Of a stretch of DNA of 64,000 nucleotides, positions 37,178-46,092 are shown piece after piece. Made by a program: the position numbers and the translations under genes. This DNA is from PNNG01 sp046291695 (GTDB lineage Bacteria > Bacteroidota > Bacteroidia > UBA7662): contig JBKBSO010000018.1 in NCBI GenBank assembly GCA_046291695.1, positions 1 to 64,000 on the forward strand, in the 5' to 3' direction. Within the stretch, counting starts at the first letter, position 1. Each line of letters begins with the position of its first letter. The notes below the pieces were generated by a model. The model ran no database searches, was not told where the DNA came from, and was given only the letters and a program-made list of their open reading frames with translations.

Positions 37178-37651
37178 TCAGCGAAAAGCTCCTTGTGCGT
37201 GGGAGCTCGGAATCCTGCCACTCATGGCATCCCGATTATGCAACCAGAGCGCTCGCTGCAAATGATCCTCACCTTTGTTCATCAATTCTAACCCGTAATA
37301 CATGAGATAGGAGTTAACTCCCATCCCTATCAGGGCAACCGGCCAACTCAAAGGTATTAATCCCAATGACCCTACTGAAAGGGTGCTGCTTACTAATAAG
37401 ATGATGTTGCCGTTTCTACTTTTTTTCGTAGCCAATTCGGCTTCTTCAACGGCTAATTCACCATGCACATGCTTGGCCAAGTGTTTCCTAAACAAACCCA
37501 GATTAACACGATCTACTTCTCCAATGATGATCGTGTTCGTTGATGGTTCAAATAAAATGGATTGGTCTTTGAGTTGGACGTTGACCACTTCCTGAGCCCG
37601 CACAGTAGTTATGAGGCTCATTGCTGTAAAAAGCAAAATAAGGTTTTTCAT
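37178..37651 (-). CDS. Small exported or membrane protein of unknown function
   Basis: 157 residues from ATG 37651, which opens a signal peptide (MKNLILLFTAMSLITTVRAQ); 14 further codons upstream are open but contain no signal-like segment. After a soluble part of about 65 residues there are one or two hydrophobic helices (NIILLVSSTLSVGSLGLI, PVALIGMGVNSYLMYYG). I do not recognise the family. It is convergent with pyrB, with 16 bases between the two stops. Confidence 0.7.
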   Translation of the reverse strand: MKNLILLFTAMSLITTVRAQEVVNVQLKDQSILFEPSTNTIIIGEVDRVNLGLFRKHLAKHVHGELAVEEAELATKKSRNGNIILLVSSTLSVGSLGLIPLSWPVALIGMGVNSYLMYYGLELMNKGEDHLQRALWLHNRDAMSGRIPSSHAQGAFR

Positions 37652-37751
37652 AATACAAGTGTTTAGTGCAAAATCAATTGCAAAATAACACATCGTATTT
37701 TTTGGTGCAAAAAATATTATCCACCGTAAAAAATGCTAATTTTTATAAGGT

Positions 37752-38453
37752 CTAATGGCATGTTGGCGCAGCTTCTTCAGTATAGAAGCCGGAATTGTCG
37801 GGGCTTAAGTAAGGAATGCCGAGGCCCAAACCACGTAGGATAAAGATTACCGCAAGCATGAGTACCAACACATGGCTGAAACGCTTGAATAATGGTGTGA
37901 GACCGGGTAATACCTTCCTATCGAGTATGGCCACCGTGAGTAAAGCAGGAATAGTACCCAGCCCAAAGGATGCCATAAATACGGCAGCATCTGTTGGATT
38001 GCCAATGAGCAAGGCCGTAGCTATGGCCATGTATACCAAACCACAGGGCAGTAACCCATTTAACATACCAGTAAGTAGCTGACTTCCAGGGCGGGCTTTG
38101 TAAAAAACATCACCAAACAAGCTGGTAAGCCATCCAAAAGAAATGTGAGGTAAGCGATTCAGGCCGGGTAAACGAGGCACAATTACCCAAGCCAAAAGCA
38201 GTATCCCCATGGCCAAGGATACAATCTCTTGTAATCCGCTGAGTTGTAAGCCCCTGCCAAAAATGCCAAGTAACAAGCCCATCCAGGTGTAGGTAAGTGC
38301 CCGCCCTACATTGTAGCTTATTCGTAAACTTAAAAACTTCCAGAATACCTCATGCTTGCCGGGTAATGCCAAAACTAGTGGTCCACACATGCCTACGCAG
38401 TGTAGACTTCCTGCAAAACCCAGTACCAGTCCGCCTAAAATCCATTGCGTCAT
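37752..38453 (-). CDS. SafE/TauE-like membrane protein of the cbb3 oxidase operon
   Basis: 233 residues with six hydrophobic segments and the N-terminal motif GSLHCVGMCGPLVLAL, in which the Cys-x-x-x-Cys pair is characteristic of the sulfite-exporter/UreH-like branch found next to ccoGHIS genes. In this setting such proteins are thought to help copper delivery or cytochrome maturation. The ATG overlaps the ccoH stop (38450-38453). It is the last gene of the cbb3 operon. Confidence 0.85.
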   Translation of the reverse strand: MTQWILGGLVLGFAGSLHCVGMCGPLVLALPGKHEVFWKFLSLRISYNVGRALTYTWMGLLLGIFGRGLQLSGLQEIVSLAMGILLLAWVIVPRLPGLNRLPHISFGWLTSLFGDVFYKARPGSQLLTGMLNGLLPCGLVYMAIATALLIGNPTDAAVFMASFGLGTIPALLTVAILDRKVLPGLTPLFKRFSHVLVLMLAVIFILRGLGLGIPYLSPDNSGFYTEEAAPTCH

Positions 38454-38887
38454 AATTGTACCCGATGTTCACTGAAGTAGCCTGTACCGCCCTTATAGGC
38501 CTTGAGGGTGATTACCCATTTCCCCGTACCCAGCTCATCGGTCGATACCCTAAATCCTGCTGCCCTGAAAGCATCCCAACTGATTTCAAAATCGCGGCGC
38601 TGATCGTTTGGTCGATAAAAATCCACCGTTCCGCTATCGGCTTGCTGCAGCAATTCAGGCAGCTCAAACCACAATCCTTCAGGCTCTTGGGTAAGCTGCA
38701 CTTTTTCCTCTAAGGCCTCTAAATTATTCTTATGGTTTATTACTTCCTGGTATTTTAACTCCTGAGTGTAATAGTCGCGATCTACCAATTCGTTTTGATT
38801 ACGAACGCTATAAACGGTGAAGCCAATCATAAAGCTGCAAAACAGCGTGAAAGCAATGATGATGCCCGTGGGCCAAGATATTCTCAT
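38450..38887 (-). CDS. ccoH: FixH/CcoH-family cbb3 oxidase assembly protein
   Basis: 145 residues from ATG 38887 (MRISWPTGIIIAFTLFCSF), with one N-terminal membrane helix followed by a periplasmic domain with VDRDYYTQELKYQEVINHKN, the family's most conserved stretch. An upstream open stretch would overlap ccoG by more than 70 bases and is not needed. CcoH stabilises CcoP during oxidase assembly. Confidence 0.88.
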   Translation of the reverse strand: MRISWPTGIIIAFTLFCSFMIGFTVYSVRNQNELVDRDYYTQELKYQEVINHKNNLEALEEKVQLTQEPEGLWFELPELLQQADSGTVDFYRPNDQRRDFEISWDAFRAAGFRVSTDELGTGKWVITLKAYKGGTGYFSEHRVQL

Positions 38888-38888
38888 G

Positions 38889-40301
38889 TTAATTTCCTGA
38901 TTTGGTGTTGAAGCTTGTTTTAACGGTTTCAAGCACTTCGTCGCCATGAAGTACTTCAATTACAATGGGTACCTGCTTGGCGTGTAGTTCTCCTGCTGCA
39001 AGGGTTACAAAAATAGCCCCTTCACGATATCCTTGCGGAGGAACTACAAAGTTTTGGCCTACCAATTGGATTTCGCCTTCGGGCGATGCCAAGCGATAGG
39101 TAATCGGCAACTCATCAAAACTTTTATTTATGGTTTTGATCATATAAAGATTTTTCACGCTCCCATTCTCCAAAACTACCGAAAGCTGCCCCCGAGCACG
39201 TAAAACGCTGGTTTCCGTGGTAGTACGTGTAGTTAGTAAATAACTAAAAAGTACTAATAGCGCACCTAGCAACAAACTATAGGAAACAACACGAGGGGTA
39301 AATATTTTTCGGGTTTTAGCTACTATACCGCTTTCGGAGGCGTAACGAATGAGTCCCCGTGGCTTGCCAACTTTATCCATGACCTCGTCACAGGCATCAA
39401 TACAGGCCGTACAATTAACGCATTCCAATTGGGTGCCATTCCGAATGTCGATGCCGGTAGGACATACAACAACACATTGGTTGCAATCAATGCAATCGCC
39501 TAAAGACTCGCTACGTGTTCTGCTGTGCTTGCCCCGAGGCTCGCCCCGTACCCAGTCATAAGCTACATTAATGCTGTTTTTGTCGAGTAAGACCCCTTGT
39601 AAACGGCCGTACGGACAAACAATGGTGCATGCCTGCTCCCTAAACCACCAGAATACAAAGAAGAATACGCCGGTAAATAGGGTTAGCGCCAACAAGGTCC
39701 CGATGTTCTGAGAAACCGGACTGCCAATCATTTCGAACAAACGATCGCTGCCCACCAAATATGCCAGAAAAATATTGGCAATCAAAAAGGACAGTCCAAA
39801 GAACAGCAAGAATTTCAGACTCCGTTTCCTGACTTTTTCAGCATTCCAAGGTGCAGCTGCCAGTTTCTTTTGAGCGGTATAATCCCCGTCAATCCAATAC
39901 TCAATGCGACGAAAAACCATTTCCATGAAAATGGTTTGCGGACAAATCCAGCCGCAAAATAGCCGACCAAACACAGCGGTGAAGAGCACAATAAATACCA
40001 CAAGGGTGATGAACCCCAGAACAAGTAGTTTGAAATCTTGTGGCCAAAACGCAACACCAAATAGGATGAACTCCCGCTCAAGCAGGTTAAAGAGCATAAA
40101 TGGATGTCCATTTATCCTTATGAACGGACCACTAAACATGAGTACCAAAAGCACATAGCTTACTATTTTTCGGGCATTCCAGAAACGCCCTTTGGGCTTT
40201 TTGGGATAGAAAAAGATGCGCTCGCCCTTTTCGTCTACAGAAGTGAGTTTGTCGCGAAAATTTTTGTCGGTTTTGGTAATAAGAGATTCTTGTGCTGACA
40301 T
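38889..40301 (-). CDS. ccoG: Cytochrome c oxidase accessory protein CcoG (FixG), polyferredoxin
   Basis: 470 residues with about five membrane helices and two [4Fe-4S] ferredoxin-type motifs: CIDCNQCVVVCPTGID and CVNCTACIDACDEVMDKV. Two further Cys pairs occur in membrane-proximal loops (FCGWICPQ; CTIVCPYGR). CcoG is a cupric reductase that helps load copper into the cbb3 oxidase. The C-terminal part (RTTTETSVLRARGQLS onward) is an Ig-like periplasmic domain. It lies one base from ccoH. Confidence 0.95.
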   Translation of the reverse strand: MSAQESLITKTDKNFRDKLTSVDEKGERIFFYPKKPKGRFWNARKIVSYVLLVLMFSGPFIRINGHPFMLFNLLEREFILFGVAFWPQDFKLLVLGFITLVVFIVLFTAVFGRLFCGWICPQTIFMEMVFRRIEYWIDGDYTAQKKLAAAPWNAEKVRKRSLKFLLFFGLSFLIANIFLAYLVGSDRLFEMIGSPVSQNIGTLLALTLFTGVFFFVFWWFREQACTIVCPYGRLQGVLLDKNSINVAYDWVRGEPRGKHSRTRSESLGDCIDCNQCVVVCPTGIDIRNGTQLECVNCTACIDACDEVMDKVGKPRGLIRYASESGIVAKTRKIFTPRVVSYSLLLGALLVLFSYLLTTRTTTETSVLRARGQLSVVLENGSVKNLYMIKTINKSFDELPITYRLASPEGEIQLVGQNFVVPPQGYREGAIFVTLAAGELHAKQVPIVIEVLHGDEVLETVKTSFNTKSGN

Positions 40302-40379
40302 GGTTGCGACTTCTTGAGGGATGTAAGTAGGGCAGCCGCCGATTTAATACCGGCGACTGCTTCTGAATTTTATATAAGG

Positions 40380-40937
40380 CTATTGCCCAATGAGCTCTCC
40401 TTGGGGTTCTTTAGCATTAGCAGGTTCAGTTCCATACAAGCTTTCGATATAGCTTGATACCTGAATGATCTGCTTTTTGCTAAGACTTTTTTCCCAAGGG
40501 ATCATGCCCTTTTCGGCCACACCATAAGTAATTACGCGTACGTAATCTTCAATGGAATTGCCGTGAATATAATAGGCATCTGTGAGGTTTGGTCCAACAC
40601 CACCTTCGCCATTGGCTCCATGACAGGCCAAACAGTTGGCGTCATAAATGGCTTTACCTGCCTTAAGGTCATCGGCACCGGTCATAAATGCCATTTCGAT
40701 ACTACCTGCAGTACTTGCTTCATATGCAGCTCGCGCTTTTTCGGCACGTGCCATTTCGATGCGGTATTCTTCGTCCTGCAAGGGTGCCGTTTTGAATACA
40801 TGGTAATTAAGCAGGTAAATGATGGAAAATACAACGGTCAGGTAAAAGAGATAAACCCACCAGGGTGGAAGATCGTTGTCGTATTCCTGGATGCCGTCGT
40901 ATTCGTGGTCGGTTAATTCATCGTGTTTTTTAGCCAT
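40380..40937 (-). CDS. ccoP: cbb3 oxidase subunit III, single-haem form
   Basis: 185 residues: a membrane helix (PPWWVYLFYLTVVFSIIYLL), then one cytochrome c domain with CLACHGANGEGGVGPNL and a Met ligand in EKGMIPWEKSL. Classical CcoP of proteobacteria is about 300 residues with two CxxCH sites; only one is present here. The gap to ccoG is 78 bases, and it starts 3 bases after ccoQ. Confidence 0.92.
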   Translation of the reverse strand: MAKKHDELTDHEYDGIQEYDNDLPPWWVYLFYLTVVFSIIYLLNYHVFKTAPLQDEEYRIEMARAEKARAAYEASTAGSIEMAFMTGADDLKAGKAIYDANCLACHGANGEGGVGPNLTDAYYIHGNSIEDYVRVITYGVAEKGMIPWEKSLSKKQIIQVSSYIESLYGTEPANAKEPQGELIGQ

Positions 40938-40940
40938 GGC

Positions 40941-41120
40941 TTATTGTTTTGATGGTTGATCGTCGTCGTGTAAAGGAAGTTGGCTGATTTCAGCAATTTC
41001 AGCTTTACTTTGCCGAAATACCCATACGAGCATTCCGGCAAAAAAGCTGAAGAAGAGTACAAAGGAGATGATCGGGTAGATGCTTACTCCGGTAATGGCT
41101 TCAAGACTTTCTCGTATCAT
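40941..41120 (-). CDS. ccoQ: cbb3 oxidase subunit IV (CcoQ/FixQ-like), 59 residues
   Basis: A short frame read directly from the minus strand: ATG at 41120-41118, stop TAA at 40943-40941. It has a short amphipathic start (MIRESLEAITGV), one membrane helix (SIYPIISFVLFFSFFAGMLV) and a charged tail (DDDQPSK). This is the size and shape of CcoQ, and it sits between ccoNO and ccoP, where ccoQ is expected. It fills almost the whole gap (8 bases after ccoNO, 3 before ccoP). Confidence 0.88.
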   Translation of the reverse strand: MIRESLEAITGVSIYPIISFVLFFSFFAGMLVWVFRQSKAEIAEISQLPLHDDDQPSKQ

Positions 41121-41128
41121 ATCTTTGT

Positions 41129-43249
41129 TTATTTAGCGGCAGTGCCAGTGTTTTTGATGTCGGTTCCCAAACGTTGCAGGTAGGCAATTAAGGCCACCAT
41201 TTCACTGGTCTCACCTACAGTTATCCCGTCTTTTTTGAGATTAGCCACCACTTGAGCTGCCTGTTTCTGTAAATCAGCATTGGCTTTATCTTCATAGCCA
41301 TCACCATAGGGTACACCCAGGGTGCGCATCGCCTTAATCATTTTTGGAGTGAGACTCAGGTCGATGTCTTGACTTTCGAGCCAGGGGTAAGGAGGCATAA
41401 TGGAACCCGGGCTCATAGAAGTAGGGTCAACCATGTGGTTGTAGTGCCAACTATCGGGGTATTTGCCACCCAAGCGGTGCAAATCAGGCCCCGTACGTTT
41501 CGACCCCCAAAGGAAAGGGTGATCATATACGAACTCACCTGCTTTGCTGTACTCGCCATAACGTTCGGTTTCGGAGCGGAATGGCCTAATCATCTGCGAG
41601 TGGCAGCCTACGCAACCTTCTTTGATGTAAACATCGCGCCCATGAAGTTCAAGTGGGGTATAAGGCTTCACAGCAGCAATGGTAGGAACATTCGACTTGA
41701 TGAGGAATGTTGGCATAAATTCAACGATACCTCCAATCAAAATGGCGATGGTTACCCAAATGGTGAAGGCAATAGGTTTGCCCTCAAGCTTACGGTGCCA
41801 ATGAACGCCTTCTTCATGCTGATTGTCAGGTTCATTGACCAATGCCGGTTCATTGGCAATAAGTTTACCATTCGCCGCGGTTTTGAACAGGTTGTATGCC
41901 ATGATGATGGCACCTACCAGGTAAATCAGCCCACCGAAGGCCCGAATCATGTACATTGGAACAATGTTGATGACTGTTTCGAGGAAATTCGGATACTGTA
42001 GGTTGCCTTCAGGAGTGAATTGTTTCCACATAAGCCCTTGAGCAATGCCTGCCCAGTACATGGCAACTACCCAAAAGATCATACCGATGGTGCTTAACCA
42101 GAAGTGTAAATTCGCCAGTTTTACACTATGTAGCTTGGTGTTGAATATGCGAGGAATAATCCAGTACATGATGGCAAAAGTGAGCATGCCATTCCAACCA
42201 AGTGTACCCACGTGTACGTGTGCAGGAATCCAGTCGGTAAAGTGACTGAGGGCGTTTACCGTCTTTAAAGAGTGCATAGGGCCTTCGAAGGTGGCCATAC
42301 CATATCCGGTTACGGCTACTACCATCATCTTCAAAATAGGGTCTTCGCGAACCTTGTCCCAAACTCCTCTTAGTGTAAGTAAACCATTAATCATACCGCC
42401 CCAGCTTGGCGCAATGAGCATGATGGAGAATACTACGCCTAATGATTGTGCCCAGTCGGGAAGCGAGCTATAAAGCAGGTGGTGTGGTCCTGCCCATATG
42501 TAAATGAAAATAAGCGACCAGAAATGGATAATCGACAAACGGTATGAATATACCGGCCGGTTAGCTGCCTTTGGCATGAAGTAATACATTAGCCCGAGAT
42601 AGGGGGTAGTAAGGAAGAATGCCACCGCATTGTGTCCGTACCACCACTGCACCAAGGCGTCTTGTACGCCGGCATAATAGCTATAGCTTTTCAAAAAGCC
42701 GATAGGTAGTTCAAAGCTGTTGACAATGTGCAATACTGCAACCGTAATAAAGGTGGCAATGTAGAACCAAATGGCAACATACATGTGCTTCTCTCGACGG
42801 TTGAGTATGGTCATGATCATGTTCACACCAAAAACTACCCACATCAAGGCAATGGCAATGTCAATGGGCCATTCGAGCTCAGCATATTCCTTGCTCGTAG
42901 TGATGCCCAGCGGTAAGGTAATGGCTGCTGCAACAATGATTAGCTGCCATCCCCAGAAATTAATCTTGCTGAGGGTGTCGCTCCACATACGCGTTTTAAG
43001 CAAACGCTGAAGTGAATAATACACCCCCATAAAAATGGCGTTCCCTACAAAGGCAAAAATGACCGCATTGGTGTGCAGCGGACGTATTCTGCCAAAGGTG
43101 GTGTACTGATTGCCCAGGTTGGCATCAGGCCAAAAGAGCTGCAAGGCGATGAGTACGCCTACCAGCATGCCTACTATGCCCCAAATGACCGAGGCCCAGG
43201 CAAAGTTCCTGACAATCTTGTTGTCGTAATGGATAGTGATTTGTCCCAT
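41129..43249 (-). CDS. ccoNO: cbb3-type cytochrome c oxidase, fused subunits I and II
   Basis: 706 residues, a fusion of CcoN and CcoO. Residues 1-465 are CcoN: a haem ligand His59 in PLHTNAVIF, the WWYGHNAVAFFLT helix with His206, the PHHLLY copper site near 256 and IPAHVHVG with His344 and His346. After a linker (about 460-490) come a membrane helix (497-513) and the CcoO cytochrome domain with CVGCH at 546-550 and a Met in GSIMPP at 618. It reduces oxygen with high affinity and pumps protons. Fusion is common in Bacteroidota. Confidence 0.96.
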   Translation of the reverse strand: MGQITIHYDNKIVRNFAWASVIWGIVGMLVGVLIALQLFWPDANLGNQYTTFGRIRPLHTNAVIFAFVGNAIFMGVYYSLQRLLKTRMWSDTLSKINFWGWQLIIVAAAITLPLGITTSKEYAELEWPIDIAIALMWVVFGVNMIMTILNRREKHMYVAIWFYIATFITVAVLHIVNSFELPIGFLKSYSYYAGVQDALVQWWYGHNAVAFFLTTPYLGLMYYFMPKAANRPVYSYRLSIIHFWSLIFIYIWAGPHHLLYSSLPDWAQSLGVVFSIMLIAPSWGGMINGLLTLRGVWDKVREDPILKMMVVAVTGYGMATFEGPMHSLKTVNALSHFTDWIPAHVHVGTLGWNGMLTFAIMYWIIPRIFNTKLHSVKLANLHFWLSTIGMIFWVVAMYWAGIAQGLMWKQFTPEGNLQYPNFLETVINIVPMYMIRAFGGLIYLVGAIIMAYNLFKTAANGKLIANEPALVNEPDNQHEEGVHWHRKLEGKPIAFTIWVTIAILIGGIVEFMPTFLIKSNVPTIAAVKPYTPLELHGRDVYIKEGCVGCHSQMIRPFRSETERYGEYSKAGEFVYDHPFLWGSKRTGPDLHRLGGKYPDSWHYNHMVDPTSMSPGSIMPPYPWLESQDIDLSLTPKMIKAMRTLGVPYGDGYEDKANADLQKQAAQVVANLKKDGITVGETSEMVALIAYLQRLGTDIKNTGTAAK

Positions 43250-43258
43250 AGATGTGAA

Positions 43259-43441
43259 TTAAGTAGTTGTTTTGGTTGTAGTTTCAGTTGTTGATTCCGG
43301 TTTTTGATCATCAAACAGCATCCGCACCGAGGGCGTATAGTCGTCGTCGTACTGGCCCGAACGCACACTCCAGATAAAAGCCCAGAGAAAAAGCGAAGCA
43401 ACCAAGACACTTACACAGATGAGGATGACGATGATGGACAT
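43259..43441 (-). CDS. ccoS: cbb3 oxidase maturation protein CcoS
   Basis: 60 residues: one N-terminal membrane helix (MSIIVILICVSVLVASLFLWAF), then GQYDDDYTPSVRMLFDD, the conserved core of CcoS, and a Thr-rich tail. It is needed to insert haem and copper into the oxidase. It starts 64 bases downstream of ccoI and ends 9 bases before ccoNO. Confidence 0.9.
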   Translation of the reverse strand: MSIIVILICVSVLVASLFLWAFIWSVRSGQYDDDYTPSVRMLFDDQKPESTTETTTKTTT

Positions 43442-43443
43442 TT

Positions 43444-43485
43444 GATTTATGATTTATGACTGATGATTTATGACTGATGATTTAT
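43444..43485. repeat. Short tandem repeat between ccoI and ccoS
   Basis: A 14-base unit (GATTTATGACTGAT) occurs twice at 43451-43478, flanked by 7-base partial copies at 43444-43450 and 43479-43485. It lies in the ccoI-ccoS spacer. Confidence 0.9.
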
Positions 43486-43505
43486 CTTTGCGTTATTAGG
43501 TTCGT

Positions 43506-45926
43506 TTATATGGTTTTGAGCCCTCGTTTATGAGCGAAATAATTGGTTAGCAGGGTGGCGCTTAGCACCACGCTTATGCTACTTACAGGCATTAAGATAG
43601 CACTAACCACTGGGGTCAGTTGCCCACTCAGCGCAAAGCTTAAACCCACTGTATTGTACAAGAGCGATAAGCCAAGGTTAGTGAAGATGACTTTGCGGCT
43701 ATCGCGCGCAAAGGCTAAAAAGGCTGGTAACTTAGGTACTTGTTCGCCTGCCATGATGGCATCACTGGCCGGCGTAAACTGGCCATATGCTTCGCTTACG
43801 GCTACTCCCACAGCTGCCTGTTGGAGGGCACCAGCATCATTAAGCCCGTCGCCAACCATCATGACCAACTTGCCCGATTGCTGCTGTCGTGCGGCAACAA
43901 ACCGTAATTTGTCAGCTGGTGATTGCTTGAAGTGCATTTCCGCCATAGCACCAAAAACCGGACGAAGCACTTCTGCTTCCTGATCGCTATCACCCGACAA
44001 TAGACTAAGTTGGTAGTCGGCGCGTAAGGCTTGAACAGCGGATTTCATACCCGGACGGTACGCGTTGCAATAGGAAATATAACCCAGGTAATTGCCGTTG
44101 ATACGCACGTAAACAACACTGCCGGTAGCTGAAGCTTCTGGTTCAATTTCTAAAAAATCTGCGCTGCCTAAAATTACGCGTTGGTGGTTAATGATGGCTG
44201 CAATGCCTTTGCCGCGAACCTCGTCGTACAGCTGAATGTTGGGATAAACAGCCATGTTAAGGCTTTGGGAAATTTGCCGGCTGAGGGGGTGTGTGCTGTT
44301 GCGGCAGGCGGTTTTGAGTAGGCGGGATTGTTCCTCATTCAAGGTTATACCGCTAAAATCAAGCGCGTTGGTGCCGTTCATCGTGAGCGTGCCGGTTTTG
44401 TCGAAAATAACTTCCGAGATTTGGCTGAGCTTATCAACCACTACACTGTTTTTTACAAACAAGCGGTTTCTGCCCAGTATGCGGATGGCACTTCCAAAGG
44501 TGAACGGTGCCGATAGGGCCAAGGCACATGGACAAGCAATAATCAAGACAGCAGCAAAAACCTGAAAAGCCATTTCTTGGCTTTGCGGATACCACCACGC
44601 CAATCCACCTAGTGCCAAACTTATGACAGCTGGTGTGAAATAGCGCGCAATACGGTCGGTAACGGTTTTAAAACGGTCTTCATGCTTTTTGCTGAAACTC
44701 TCATGGTTCCATAATTTGGTGAGGTAGCCCTGAGAAACTTTTTTAATAACCGCCATCTCCACAGCGGCACCAATGAGCTTTCCTCCGGCATAGAGTACAT
44801 CGCCACGAAAACGTTCCTGGGGCTGACTTTCGCCGGTTACGAAGCTGTAGTCAATCAGACAACGCTCGGCATTAAGGATGGCATCTGCAGGAATAACCTC
44901 TTCATTTCGCACTAAAATAGTATGGCCGGGTTCAAGCTTGTCAATGGCCACTTCAAATTCATTGGCTTCCTCGATGCGGGTAATGCCTAATGGGAAGAAG
45001 GCCCTGAAATCACGTTCAAAGCTGAGCTGGTCATAGGTTTTTTGCTGAAAGAATCGACCAAGTAGCAGAAAAAAGATTAAGCCGGTGAGTGAGTCGAGGT
45101 AGCCAGCACCAAAACCAGTGATGATTTCAAATAAGGAGCGTATAAAGAGCACTACAATACCAAGTGCAATGGGGATGTCGATATTTAATATGCCCTTTTT
45201 TAATCCTTCCCAGGCCGATTTAAAATAACCAGTGCCACTGTAGGCGATTACAGGGATTGACAGTAGTATGTTTAAGGTATGAATTGTAGCTTGAACCATG
45301 GGTTCATCCAGTCCTCCGGTACTTAAGTATTCCGGGAAACTGAGCAACATTACGTTGCCAAATGCAAAACCGGCAACGGCTAGTTTGCGTATGAGTTTTT
45401 TCTTTTCAGGATCCGCTTCCCTTTTGAAACCAAGTTTATGGTTCAGATCAGGACCATAGCCTAACTCGTTCAGCATCACCACGAGTTCTTTTAAGCTCAT
45501 GCCTGGTTTGGCAACGGTTAAGCTGATTTCTTTTCTGACAAAATCTATTTTGCTGCTCAGTATGCTTTTTTCAAAACGATACAGTTGTTCGAGTAAATAC
45601 ACACAAGCAGTACAGTGAATCTGTGGTAATCGTAAACTTACTCGAAATTGACGGGCATCTTCATAATCAATAAGCTGTCTGCGCAAATCCTCGTCGTCTA
45701 AATGAGCGAAACGGGCTGCCTGGGTGCTTCCGGGTTTGCTGATTCTACCTTCCTGCATACGGTAGAAATCACACATATTATTGTCCGACAGCAACTGATA
45801 TACACTTCTGCAGCCAGCACAGCAAAAAGGCTGTTGCTCGCTGTTAAGTATAGCATCGTTACAACTGTCGCCGCAATGTGTGCAACTTAAACTTTGACTT
45901 ATGGTGTCGGCGGTTTGCGTGTTCAT
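43506..45926 (-). CDS. ccoI: Copper-translocating P-type ATPase of the cbb3 operon
   Basis: 806 residues. An N-terminal Cys-rich part (SCTHCGDSC, FCCAGCRSVYQLL) and an HMA-like domain (IHCTACVYLLEQLYRF) precede eight membrane helices. The transport motif is CPCALALSAP, the phosphorylation site DKTGTLT and the hinge MVGDGLNDAGAL. CcoI moves copper across the inner membrane for the oxidase. It is the first gene of the operon ccoI-S-NO-Q-P-G-H-safE and is divergent from the lipoprotein cytochrome gene. Confidence 0.95.
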   Translation of the reverse strand: MNTQTADTISQSLSCTHCGDSCNDAILNSEQQPFCCAGCRSVYQLLSDNNMCDFYRMQEGRISKPGSTQAARFAHLDDEDLRRQLIDYEDARQFRVSLRLPQIHCTACVYLLEQLYRFEKSILSSKIDFVRKEISLTVAKPGMSLKELVVMLNELGYGPDLNHKLGFKREADPEKKKLIRKLAVAGFAFGNVMLLSFPEYLSTGGLDEPMVQATIHTLNILLSIPVIAYSGTGYFKSAWEGLKKGILNIDIPIALGIVVLFIRSLFEIITGFGAGYLDSLTGLIFFLLLGRFFQQKTYDQLSFERDFRAFFPLGITRIEEANEFEVAIDKLEPGHTILVRNEEVIPADAILNAERCLIDYSFVTGESQPQERFRGDVLYAGGKLIGAAVEMAVIKKVSQGYLTKLWNHESFSKKHEDRFKTVTDRIARYFTPAVISLALGGLAWWYPQSQEMAFQVFAAVLIIACPCALALSAPFTFGSAIRILGRNRLFVKNSVVVDKLSQISEVIFDKTGTLTMNGTNALDFSGITLNEEQSRLLKTACRNSTHPLSRQISQSLNMAVYPNIQLYDEVRGKGIAAIINHQRVILGSADFLEIEPEASATGSVVYVRINGNYLGYISYCNAYRPGMKSAVQALRADYQLSLLSGDSDQEAEVLRPVFGAMAEMHFKQSPADKLRFVAARQQQSGKLVMMVGDGLNDAGALQQAAVGVAVSEAYGQFTPASDAIMAGEQVPKLPAFLAFARDSRKVIFTNLGLSLLYNTVGLSFALSGQLTPVVSAILMPVSSISVVLSATLLTNYFAHKRGLKTI

Positions 45927-45969
45927 TTTGAAATTCTGTACAAATAAACAAAAGAGATTTAAATATTAA

Positions 45970-45981
45970 GACAATAATGTC
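45970..45981. promoter_or_regulatory. Hyphenated palindrome GACA-N4-TGTC upstream of ccoI
   Basis: A perfect 4-bp half-site pair with a 4-base spacer, next to a minus-strand TATTTTTG box (45982-45989) that fits TAnnTTTG. It could bind a dimeric regulator such as a CRP/FNR-family protein. No canonical FNR box (TTGAT-N4-ATCAA) was found. Confidence 0.3.
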
Positions 45982-45989
45982 CAAAAATA
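45982..45989 (-). promoter_or_regulatory. Candidate -7 box of the cbb3 operon
   Basis: Minus-strand TATTTTTG fits TAnnTTTG; it is 56 bases upstream of the ccoI ATG. The -33 element is not evident. Confidence 0.35.
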
Positions 45990-46058
45990 GCAAAACTTTT
46001 TTCCACAGCGAATGCAAAAAACTAGAGAACAGCCCCTACCGAAAAACTTTTTTTGTCA

Positions 46059-46066
46059 TACATTTG
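46059..46066 (+). promoter_or_regulatory. Candidate -7 box of the lipoprotein cytochrome c gene
   Basis: TACATTTG fits TAnnTTTG and is 27 bases before the ATG. The direct repeat TTTGTCAT occurs twice around it. Confidence 0.4.
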
Positions 46067-46092
46067 TCATGTAAATCAACAAAATCGAAGAA

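Noticed and set aside
43479..43488. Plus-strand promoter box TATCTTTG after the 14-base repeat
   Set aside because: It fits TAnnTTTG, but no plus-strand gene follows and the surrounding genes are all on the minus strand, so it is probably chance.
45927..46092. Canonical FNR box between ccoI and the cytochrome gene
   Set aside because: No TTGAT-N4-ATCAA sequence was found; only the weaker GACA-N4-TGTC palindrome is present.
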